Part shown: positions 25,149 through 31,650 of the stretch, in pieces
Position numbering within the stretch: the stretch's first letter is position 1
Layout of the letters: each line of letters starts with the position of its first letter
Origin: Pedobacter sp. MR2016-24
GTDB lineage: Bacteria > Bacteroidota > Bacteroidia > Sphingobacteriales > Sphingobacteriaceae
Length of the DNA stretch: 64,000 bases
NCBI RefSeq assembly: GCF_026239655.1
Contig: NZ_JAPIVO010000001.1
Location: 248,001 to 312,000, forward strand
Direction of reading: 5' to 3'
Translations under genes and position numbers: made by a program
The notes under the pieces: model-generated
Told to the model about the DNA's origin: nothing
What the model saw: the letters and a program-made list of their open reading frames with translations, nothing else
Database searches by the model: none

Positions 25149-25154
25149 AATTTG
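25147..25154 (+). promoter_or_regulatory. -7 box of the acyl-CoA dehydrogenase gene
   Basis: TAAATTTG fits TAnnTTTG and is 29 bp before the ATG at 25184. A normal -33 TTG is not seen; the palindromic region occupies that place, which fits activator or repressor control. Confidence 0.6.
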
Positions 25155-25183
25155 GTAAAAGTATCTTTCCAAATATAATTATT

Positions 25184-26323
25184 ATGCTATTTCAACTAAG
25201 TGAAGAACAATTGATGATCCGGCAGGCTGCCAGAGATTTCGCCCAAAGCGAACTGAAACCTGGTGTGATTGAAAGAGATGAACACCAGAAATTCCCTGCC
25301 GAGCAAGTTAAAAAGCTTGGTGAGCTCGGCTTTCTGGGTATGATGGTTGCGGAGGAGTTTGGGGGAAGTGGTCTTGATGCCGTTTCCTATGTGCTGGTGA
25401 TGGAGGAACTATCTAAAATTGATGCCTCTGCATCTGTTGTTGTTTCTGTAAATAATTCCCTGGTATGTTATGGACTCGAAGCTTTTGGATCGGACTATCA
25501 GAAAGAAAAATATTTAAAACCACTGGCATCTGGCCAGCAGATTGGTGCATTTTGTCTTTCAGAGCCTGAAGCAGGATCTGATGCGACCTCTCAGCATACT
25601 ACAGCTGAAGATAAGGGCGATCATTATTTGTTGAATGGTACAAAAAACTGGATCACCAATGGTGGTACAGCTTCAACATATCTGGTCATTGCCCAGACTG
25701 ATCCTGCGTTAAAACATAAGGGCATTAATGCTTTTGTCGTAGAAAAAGGCATGGAAGGCTTTACCGTTGGTCCCAAAGAAAATAAAATGGGTATCAGGGG
25801 TTCAGATACACATTCCCTGATGTTTAATGACGTGAAAGTGCCTAAAGAAAACAGGATCGGGGAGAATGGATTCGGGTTTAAATTCGCCATGAAAACATTA
25901 GAAGGCGGCCGGATTGGTATTGCTGCCCAGGCATTGGGTATTGCTGCAGGGGCATATGAGCTGGCACTGGAATACTCCAAACAAAGAAAATCTTTCGGCA
26001 AGCCGATTTCAGACCATCAGGCTATTGCTTTTAAACTGGCAGATATGGCAACTCAGATTGAGGCAGCAAGATTACTGGTTTATAAAGCGGCGTGGTTAAA
26101 AGATCAGGGGCTTTCTTATACATTAGCAGGTTCTATGGCTAAATTGTTTGCTTCCAAGGTTGCTATGGATGTGACGATTGAAGCTGTTCAGGTACACGGA
26201 GGTTATGGTTTTGTAAAAGAATACCATGTTGAGCGACTGATGCGGGATGCCAAAATTACACAGATTTATGAAGGTACATCAGAGATCCAGCAGTTGGTGA
26301 TATCCAGGGAGATTCTCCGGTAG
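25184..26323 (+). CDS. acyl-CoA dehydrogenase
   Basis: FAD enzyme that forms the trans-2 double bond in an acyl-CoA during beta-oxidation or amino-acid breakdown. The 379-residue length is standard. Motifs include GAFCLSEPEAGSDATSQHTT (about 125-144, flavin site), GGRIGIAAQALGIA and RKSFGKPISDHQAIAFKLADM. The C-terminal QIYEGTSEIQQLVISREILR carries the catalytic Glu of the short/butyryl type (YEGTSEIQ). Acyl chain preference cannot be fixed from sequence; short chain is likely. It stands alone between panD and a terminator. Confidence 0.95.
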   Translation: MLFQLSEEQLMIRQAARDFAQSELKPGVIERDEHQKFPAEQVKKLGELGFLGMMVAEEFGGSGLDAVSYVLVMEELSKIDASASVVVSVNNSLVCYGLEAFGSDYQKEKYLKPLASGQQIGAFCLSEPEAGSDATSQHTTAEDKGDHYLLNGTKNWITNGGTASTYLVIAQTDPALKHKGINAFVVEKGMEGFTVGPKENKMGIRGSDTHSLMFNDVKVPKENRIGENGFGFKFAMKTLEGGRIGIAAQALGIAAGAYELALEYSKQRKSFGKPISDHQAIAFKLADMATQIEAARLLVYKAAWLKDQGLSYTLAGSMAKLFASKVAMDVTIEAVQVHGGYGFVKEYHVERLMRDAKITQIYEGTSEIQQLVISREILR

Positions 26324-26348
26324 CTATATTTCTAAATATTATTTTAAG

Positions 26349-26379
26349 CCGCAACACAAATATGTGATGCGGTTTTTTT
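26349..26379 (+). terminator. terminator of the acyl-CoA dehydrogenase gene
   Basis: Stem CCGCA (26349-26353)/TGCGG (26368-26372) with inner CACA/TGTG pairing, followed by seven T. Confidence 0.85.
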
Positions 26380-26678
26380 GGTTTAAAACGTAGTTGTTTT
26401 TACAAACTTCCTGTCACCTGTCTCAATGGTGCTTCACACCTGAAGTGGAAGTAAGGTGCACTCATTTTGATTCTGTATTGTTCCGACATTTCTCCGTAGG
26501 ATGTGTGCCCAAAGTATACTCCAACTGTACTCTATCTGTACCTAAATGGTAAATAAGAGGTACAGTAAACATACAGATCAGGTACGGATGGGGTACGGAT
26601 CCTGCGGAGAAATACAATAGAAGATCCGGTGTAAAACAGATTTTCTATGCCTTCGTCATAGGTTCGTAGTACCTTTCT
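26380..26678. other. gene-free stretch with repeat structure
   Basis: No ORF with coding character is visible. The stretch holds the long imperfect palindrome at 26488-26613 and short GGTAC/GTACC motifs scattered around it. It separates a normal chromosomal gene from the truncated holin-family fragment. Confidence 0.6.
26488..26613. repeat. extended imperfect palindrome (possible MITE/REP-like element)
   Basis: The ends ATTTCTCCGTAGGAT (26488-26502) and ATCCTGCGGAGAAAT (26599-26613) are inverted repeats with one mismatch in 15. Inside, CTGTACCT (26536-26543) pairs with AGGTACAG (26558-26565), and further GTACC/GGTAC-type blocks line up between arms. The whole 126-bp element can fold into one long stem. 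No transposase is present. It is like a non-autonomous palindromic repeat; other copies would be needed to confirm this. Confidence 0.55.
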
Positions 26679-26906
26679 CTATTCGTCCCCCGCAATAGCG
26701 CCAAATACCGCTTTGATCAGCGCTACTACAATAGCAAGGATTGCTGCTGCAAAGAATCTACTGGTATTAAACCCTGTCATCAGATGATCCACTAATAAAA
26801 TCATTAAGACAGTAATGATGAATGACATCAGGCCCAGTGTAAGGAAGTTGATAGGAAAAGTGAGCAGTCTTAAAACAAATCCTATAGTTGCGTGAGCTAA
26901 TGCAAT
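26679..26906 (-). pseudogene. truncated duplicate of the holin-family membrane protein gene
   Basis: Minus-strand reading gives IALAHATIGFVLRLLTFPIN and onward to FGAIAGDE and a TAG (26681-26679), matching the C-terminal two-thirds of the intact gene at 28783-29124. The aligned DNA, 26683-26906 against 28787-29010, is 224 bp without gaps and with about 16 mismatches by eye. The first 37 or so residues are missing, no ATG precedes the fragment and an in-frame stop lies upstream, so it is a dead fragment. Confidence 0.88.
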
Positions 26907-27192
26907 ATGTTCTGCTGTAATACCAGGAAATCTAAAAGTGAGAATATTTATGGGTGTTTATATCTTTCAACAGATAGATATTTCTCTTTAGTATTTACTA
27001 GCTACTACCACTACTTAATTGAACTATGATAAAAATGTATTATGACTTTTAAAATTGTAAATCTATAAGTTTTGTTATTTAAATTTTTTTTAATATTAAC
27101 AGTTTGTGTTATTCATTTTTTTATGAAAATTATTTGTATAAAAATTTTTAGTTTAAAAATTATTCCTGTATTTTCGTTAAAAAAAATGTAAA
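26907..27192. other. very AT-rich intergenic stretch
   Basis: Between the pseudogene and the lipoprotein gene. From about 27000 it is strongly AT-rich with many A and T runs, unlike the neighbouring housekeeping regions. A possible -7-like TATTTTCG lies at 27169-27176, 17 bp before the ATG at 27193. No other feature is seen. Confidence 0.5.
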
Positions 27193-27489
27193 ATGGATAA
27201 AAAGTTTAATTATTTAGCTTTTGCTCTTCTGTTCATGACCATGAGCTTTGGATGTAAGAAAGAAACCAACAATGGTTCGGATTTAGAGAATCAAGTGGTT
27301 AGTATTAATAAATCGGATGATGATAAAGTTCTAAAATTTTTATCAATATCGTTAGGTATTGATAAGCAGGAGATTGTTACTTCTGGTAAGAATTATATCA
27401 TCAGAGAACATAAGTTCAATAGAGATAGTGTTCAGGCTCAATACGACCGTGCGAATGAATATAAACTTAAGTATGAAACTGCTCAATGA
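27193..27489 (+). CDS. small lipoprotein of unknown function
   Basis: A 98-residue protein with a lipoprotein signal peptide, MSFGC with lipidated Cys at about 21, then KKET. The rest (DDDKVLKFLSISLGIDKQEI, then GKNYIIREHKFNRDSVQAQY) looks like the pro-region that precedes the catalytic domain in Bacteroidota HEIGH/M57-type metalloproteases. No protease domain follows here. It could be a stand-alone inhibitor-like protein or a remnant; this is inference. Its TGA overlaps the start of the lectin gene in an ATGA junction, so the two are coupled. Codon use is AT-rich. Confidence 0.7.
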   Translation: MDKKFNYLAFALLFMTMSFGCKKETNNGSDLENQVVSINKSDDDKVLKFLSISLGIDKQEIVTSGKNYIIREHKFNRDSVQAQYDRANEYKLKYETAQ

Positions 27490-28442
27490 AATTTCTAAAT
27501 AAATTTATGATTTTATTTGCTGTTATAGTAATGGCGAATGTATCTTTCTGTAGAGCAAATGTATCTCTGTCTTCTTTTGTTATCAATAGCCAGTATGTTG
27601 AAAATGGAACAGTTTATGTAAATCCTGCGACAGGCAGAGAGATTTTTTGGGGGATAGAATTGTCAAGAACAATTTTGCCGGGGGCAGGCTTTGTTTATGA
27701 GAATGGGGAATGTACTTTTACATTGATTATGCGAACAGGAGAAGGTGATGTGGATGTTTCTTCACCAATTACCGTCACTGAAAGCAGTTGGCGTGATAGG
27801 GGGGTAGTAACAATAAATCAAACTACTTTAATTCCTGTAAGAAGTTATTATGGTTCTTTGTACTTGAAACTCCACCGTTACAATACTCAAAGTCAAAAGT
27901 GGGAAGATGTTTATTCGGGCGTCAATTATCCAATAACTAATGTTCAAACTGGGATTCCTAATGGTTTGAAGCGTTGGATCTCATTAAATTATAGCTTTCC
28001 GTCTATTCCTAGCACTAAAATTTATCCTAATAATGTAATTCCTGCTTTAGTTGTTGGTCAAATAATATATTCGCCTAATATGATATATAGCCTCACTTTA
28101 CAGACTGACGGTAATCTTGTTTTATATAAAAATGGTACTAAGGCTCTATGGTGGAGCACTTCAAATGTGAATGTTGGAGAAAAACCTAAATCTCTATTTT
28201 TCCAAAAGGATGGAAATTTAGTTCTCTATAAGGGTGTTACGTTTGATACTGGAAGTGATTGGTCTAGTGGCAGAAATGATAGTGCAGCTAGTTTAGGGAC
28301 TAATGCTTTTTATGCATTACAAGACGATGGAAATTTTGTTTTTTACTATACTTATCAAAATGGCACAACTACAATGTGCTATGTTCTAGGGAGTACGGGA
28401 ACGCAAAATGGAGTTAGTAGTCATCCCGTGACATTCAGGTAA
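27486..28442 (+). CDS. secreted protein with a bulb-type (mannose-binding) lectin domain
   Basis: A 318-residue protein with a Sec signal peptide (about residues 1-24). Residues 25-170 form an unrecognised beta-rich domain. Residues about 185-300 carry three B-lectin repeats: LQTDGNLVLYK, FQKDGNLVLYK and LQDDGNFVFYY. The first two fit the QxDxNxVxY mannose-binding motif (with D-G-N); the third is close. Such domains bind mannose-type glycans or act as toxins/bacteriocins (lectin-like). There is no catalytic motif. It overlaps the small lipoprotein gene by 4 bp. The pair lies between direct repeats of a holin-family gene, suggesting acquired DNA. Confidence 0.85.
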   Translation: MKFLNKFMILFAVIVMANVSFCRANVSLSSFVINSQYVENGTVYVNPATGREIFWGIELSRTILPGAGFVYENGECTFTLIMRTGEGDVDVSSPITVTESSWRDRGVVTINQTTLIPVRSYYGSLYLKLHRYNTQSQKWEDVYSGVNYPITNVQTGIPNGLKRWISLNYSFPSIPSTKIYPNNVIPALVVGQIIYSPNMIYSLTLQTDGNLVLYKNGTKALWWSTSNVNVGEKPKSLFFQKDGNLVLYKGVTFDTGSDWSSGRNDSAASLGTNAFYALQDDGNFVFYYTYQNGTTTMCYVLGSTGTQNGVSSHPVTFR

Positions 28443-28782
28443 ACTAAAAAAATCAAAAGTGGAATTTGTGTAAATAATTCTAGGAGGCTGCGTCATTTTA
28501 GATAAAGTTTCCTGGAATTATTTTTTTTGTAAAAGATTTTTCGGCAAGGCAAATTATTGTTGATAATTGCTGTCTCTTCATTCGCAAATGTGCTGCATGT
28601 ACATGACTCTGCCTCTAGGATAGGAGATTAGGAAGTTTTAAGTGGGCAGCGTATTAATGCCTCTATGCTCAGCCCACGCTTTCGCGTGCTAAAGAAAGCA
28701 TGGGCTAAGCGAGTATGTAGCCAGCAGTGGCAAACCATAGGATTATTAAAAGCCTCCCGGAGGTCTGCCGCTTATTGTCTAT
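28443..28782. other. intergenic stretch with hairpins, no gene seen
   Basis: Holds an inverted repeat AGCCCACGCTTTC (28671-28683)/GAAAGCATGGGCT (28694-28706), 13 bp with one G-T-type mismatch, extended by GCT/AGC. A short CCTCCCGGAGG dyad at 28753-28763 could terminate the minus-strand holin-family gene. No ORF with coding character. The first hairpin lacks a T-tract, so it is not an obvious terminator. Confidence 0.5.
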
Positions 28783-29124
28783 TTAGTCGTCCCCCGCAAT
28801 AGCGCCAAATACCGCTTTAATCAGCGCTACCGCAATAGCAAGGATTGCTGCTGCAAAAAATCCACTGGTATTAAACCCTGTCATCAGATTATCCACTAAT
28901 AAAATCATCAATACGGTAATGATGAATGACATCAGGCCCAGTGTAAGGAAGTTAATAGGGAAAGTGAGCAGTCTTAATACAAATCCTATAGTTGCATTCG
29001 CCAATGCAATTAGCACCGCTGCAATGATCGCCGCTCCAAAACCGGCAATATGTACACCGGGAACAAGATAAGAACCGAGCAGCATCGCTAAGCCCATCAA
29101 TAAAATTTCAATGATAAATCTCAT
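28783..29124 (-). CDS. phage holin family (four-TMS, PF04020-like) membrane protein
   Basis: A 113-residue protein made almost entirely of four hydrophobic helices, starting MRFIIEILLMGLAMLLGSYL and with LANATIGFVLRLLTFPINFLT in the middle. This is the pattern of the small membrane family called mycobacterial four-TMS phage holin; in free-living bacteria the role is unknown and it need not be a holin. It is divergent from the lipoprotein gene, with 19 bp between start codons. A truncated copy lies 2.1 kb away in the same orientation. Confidence 0.88.
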   Translation of the reverse strand: MRFIIEILLMGLAMLLGSYLVPGVHIAGFGAAIIAAVLIALANATIGFVLRLLTFPINFLTLGLMSFIITVLMILLVDNLMTGFNTSGFFAAAILAIAVALIKAVFGAIAGDD

Positions 29125-29143
29125 AATTGATTAGTTTTATAAA

Positions 29144-29578
29144 ATGATTAAGTGTTTGGTTAAAGTATCCCTGATATTAATTGGGACAGCTTGTTTAATT
29201 TCATGTTCGTCTGCAAATAATAAGCCAGTTCTGATTAGCTTCTCATCAGACAGCACATCAATCGTATTTTCGAATATAAATCCTGCAGGCATATTACAGG
29301 TAGCCAATACGCCGGGTATAGATTCCTCCTTCTCCCAATTGATTTCTGTCTCTCGATTGCCTGCAGAGGAGGATTCAACAGGAATGGAATTGCCTTTGCA
29401 GGGGAAAATCCGGATAAGTGACAGCACGATTACTTTTTTGCCGCAACAGCCATTTATACGAGGTTCCGACTATCTGGTGGTGACTTATCTTAATGCAAGT
29501 TTCGCAAACTCGGGGATGCTGCTCAGCGGAAAATTAAATCCTAGTGTAAAGCCTCGGGAGGTAATTTTAAAACGTTGA
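29144..29578 (+). CDS. lipoprotein with an Ig-like region, unknown function
   Basis: A 144-residue protein with lipoprotein signal ending in LISC (Cys about 21). The mature part has the pattern of an Ig-like beta-sandwich (ISDSTITFLPQQPFIRGSDYLVVTYLNAS, residues about 91-117). It is divergent from the holin-family gene across only 19 bp, so the two promoters must overlap or lie within coding sequence. No motif assigns a function. Confidence 0.65.
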   Translation: MIKCLVKVSLILIGTACLISCSSANNKPVLISFSSDSTSIVFSNINPAGILQVANTPGIDSSFSQLISVSRLPAEEDSTGMELPLQGKIRISDSTITFLPQQPFIRGSDYLVVTYLNASFANSGMLLSGKLNPSVKPREVILKR

Positions 29579-29692
29579 TAAGGTGTGGGTTCATCAAAAG
29601 AGGAATAATTGGTATTTCATGCCGGTTAGCCATATTAAAAACAAAATTGAATTATTCATAAATACTGGTGTTACTTATATTTAGATATCTGA

Positions 29693-29728
29693 TTTGTTTT
29701 TATTTTTGAAATAAATTGCTTACATTTG
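29693..29728 (+). promoter_or_regulatory. promoter of the rimP-nusA-infB operon
   Basis: TTTG (29693-29696) and a -7 box TACATTTG (29721-29728) with 24-bp spacing. The -7 box fits TAnnTTTG. The predicted start is at about 29734, directly before the leader hairpin. Confidence 0.6.
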
Positions 29729-29737
29729 CGCTGTAAT

Positions 29738-29776
29738 AGAGGGGCAAGAGGGGGCAGATGTCCCCTCTTTTCTTTT
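29738..29776 (+). promoter_or_regulatory. terminator-like hairpin in the rimP leader (possible attenuator)
   Basis: CCCCTCT (29762-29768) followed by TTTTCTTTT can pair with either of two upstream arms, AGAGGGG at 29738-29744 or AGAGGGG(G) at 29747-29754. It lies between the predicted start site and the rimP ATG at 29793, so it looks like a conditional terminator or attenuator. It could instead end an upstream transcript. nusA autoregulation by leader attenuation is known in other bacteria. Confidence 0.6.
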
Positions 29777-29792
29777 ATCCACAAATTGGTTT

Positions 29793-30257
29793 ATGCAAGC
29801 AGAGAAGAGAGTCATAGAATTAGTAGAAGAAAAAATTTCGGACAGACCGGAGTTGTTTTTGGTTGAGGTAAAGATGTTGCCTAACAACAAGCTTATTATT
29901 CATGTTGATGGTGATGAAGGAATAAGCATACAGGATTGTGCAGCGATAAGCAGACATGTTGGTTTTCATCTTGAAGAAGAAAATGCCATAGAGAAAGCTT
30001 ATAATTTAGAGGTTTCTTCCCCTGGTGTAGGAGAGCCCTTAAGATTAAAAAGGCAGTACGAGAAAAATATTGGCCGTGAAGTAAGTGTTAAGCTTGCAGG
30101 CGGCGATATTAAAGAAGGAAAATTGCTTGGAGTAAATGAGCAATCAATTACAATCGAGGCAAAGGTGAAAGAAAAAGGTAAGAAAGCACAATTGGTTGAA
30201 ACCAGTCTGGACTTTAGTAATATAATAGAAACAAAGGTTTTAATTTCATTTAAATAA
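29793..30257 (+). CDS. rimP: ribosome maturation factor RimP
   Basis: Needed for maturation of the 30S subunit. The 154-residue protein has the N-terminal RimP domain (LVEVKMLPNNKLIIHVD at about 23-39, GISIQDCAAISRHVG) and YNLEVSSPGVGEPL (about 71-84), a family hallmark. The C-terminal SH3-like domain has REVSVKLAGGDIKEGKLLGV. It begins the conserved rimP-nusA-infB order, with 2 bp to nusA. Confidence 0.95.
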   Translation: MQAEKRVIELVEEKISDRPELFLVEVKMLPNNKLIIHVDGDEGISIQDCAAISRHVGFHLEEENAIEKAYNLEVSSPGVGEPLRLKRQYEKNIGREVSVKLAGGDIKEGKLLGVNEQSITIEAKVKEKGKKAQLVETSLDFSNIIETKVLISFK

Positions 30258-30259
30258 AA

Positions 30260-31495
30260 ATGAGTAATATTAATTTAATCGATTCATTTCAAGAATTTAA
30301 AGAATTCAAGAACATCGACCGTCCTACGGTGATCAGTGTGCTGGAAGAGGTATTTCGCAGTATGTTGCGTAAGAAATATGGTACTGATGAGAATTGTGAT
30401 GTAATTGTTAACCCTGACAATGGTGACTTAGAGATCTGGCGTACAAGAAAAGTAATGGAAGATGGCTTTTCTGAAGACGATGATCTTGAAATTGAACTTG
30501 CAGAAGTGAAGTTGTTGGATGCAGATATGGAAGTTGGTGACGACTACATAGAGCAGATTACTTTAGAAAGTTTCGGTAGAAGGGCTATTTTAGCTGCACG
30601 CCAGACTTTAGTATCTAAAGTACTTGAATTAGAGAAAGACGAGATCTTTAAGAAATATAAGGACAGAGTTGGAGAGATCGTAACGGGAGAAGTTTACCAG
30701 GTTTGGAAAAAAGAAACTTTGGTACTGGATGATGAGGGCAATGAGTTAATGATGCCTAAAACTGAACAGATACCAGCAGATTATTTCAAGAAAGGTGATA
30801 CTGTACGTGCGGTAATCTTAAAGGTGGATATGATGAATAGCACACCAAAGATTATTATCTCCAGGATTGCTCCTGAGTTTTTACAGCGTTTGTTCGAAAT
30901 CGAAGTTCCTGAAATTTTTGATGGTTTAATTACCATCAAGAAAATTGTTCGTGAACCCGGAGAGCGCGCTAAAGTTGCTGTAGAATCTTATGATGACAGA
31001 ATTGATCCGGTAGGTGCTTGTGTGGGTATGAAAGGATCACGTATCCATGGTATCGTGAGAGAGCTTAAAAATGAAAACATTGATGTAATCAATTTTACAA
31101 ACAATGTATCATTGTATATCACAAGGGCATTAAGTCCTGCCAAGATTACTTCAATTAAGCTGGATGATGTAACTAAACATGCTGCAGTTTATCTGAAGCC
31201 TGATCAGGTTTCTTTGGCTATTGGCCGTGGTGGACATAATATTAAACTTGCCGGTAAATTAACTGGTTATGAAATTGATGTTTACCGTGAAGCTGGTGAA
31301 GAAGATGAAGATGTGGATATCGAAGAATTCTCGGATGAAATCGATAGCTGGATCATTGACGAGCTGAAAGCAATCGGATGTGATACAGCGAGAAGTGTAT
31401 TGGCATTATCTGTTGATGAGCTGGTAAAAAGAACTGACCTGGAAGAAGAAACTATTAAAGAAGTTATCAGTATATTACAGTCAGAATTTGAATAA
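30260..31495 (+). CDS. nusA: transcription termination/antitermination factor NusA
   Basis: Binds RNA polymerase and modulates pausing, termination and antitermination. The 411-residue protein has an N-terminal polymerase-binding domain (about 1-130), an S1 domain (VGEIVTGEVYQVWKKETLV, about 134 on) and two KH domains (SRIAPEFLQRLFEIEVPEI; ACVGMKGSRIHGIV and LAIGRGGHNIKLAGKLTG). A short acidic C-terminal helix-hairpin segment follows. It is 2 bp after rimP, a translational-coupling distance, and 155 bp before infB. Confidence 0.96.
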   Translation: MSNINLIDSFQEFKEFKNIDRPTVISVLEEVFRSMLRKKYGTDENCDVIVNPDNGDLEIWRTRKVMEDGFSEDDDLEIELAEVKLLDADMEVGDDYIEQITLESFGRRAILAARQTLVSKVLELEKDEIFKKYKDRVGEIVTGEVYQVWKKETLVLDDEGNELMMPKTEQIPADYFKKGDTVRAVILKVDMMNSTPKIIISRIAPEFLQRLFEIEVPEIFDGLITIKKIVREPGERAKVAVESYDDRIDPVGACVGMKGSRIHGIVRELKNENIDVINFTNNVSLYITRALSPAKITSIKLDDVTKHAAVYLKPDQVSLAIGRGGHNIKLAGKLTGYEIDVYREAGEEDEDVDIEEFSDEIDSWIIDELKAIGCDTARSVLALSVDELVKRTDLEEETIKEVISILQSEFE

Positions 31496-31612
31496 GCGTT
31501 GACTTGGTGAGGCAACTATGAAATTATAGCCCAAAAAGCATCAATTAATTTCACAGTGCTTCATAACCGTTAAAAAACAAATATATACGGATGAAAAAAC
31601 AAGAATAAACGT

Positions 31613-31620
31613 TACTTTTG
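31613..31620 (+). promoter_or_regulatory. possible internal -7 box before infB
   Basis: TACTTTTG fits TAnnTTTG, 31 bp upstream of the infB ATG. This would allow infB to be transcribed apart from rimP-nusA. No -33 TTG was seen at the normal distance. Confidence 0.4.
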
Positions 31621-31650
31621 TATAAGAATTAGAAAAAAATAGGATAATCA

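Noticed and set aside
26907..27192. AT-rich stretch as a replication or attachment site
   Set aside because: No DnaA-box cluster, integrase gene or tRNA target is present; AT-richness alone is not enough.
28671..28706. 13-bp inverted repeat as terminator of the lectin gene
   Set aside because: It is 230 bp after the stop codon and lacks a T-tract, so termination there is doubtful; recorded only as structure.
29137..29427. 96-residue minus-strand ORF
   Set aside because: Lies opposite a lipoprotein gene with a good lipobox and overlaps the start of the holin-family promoter region; no motif.
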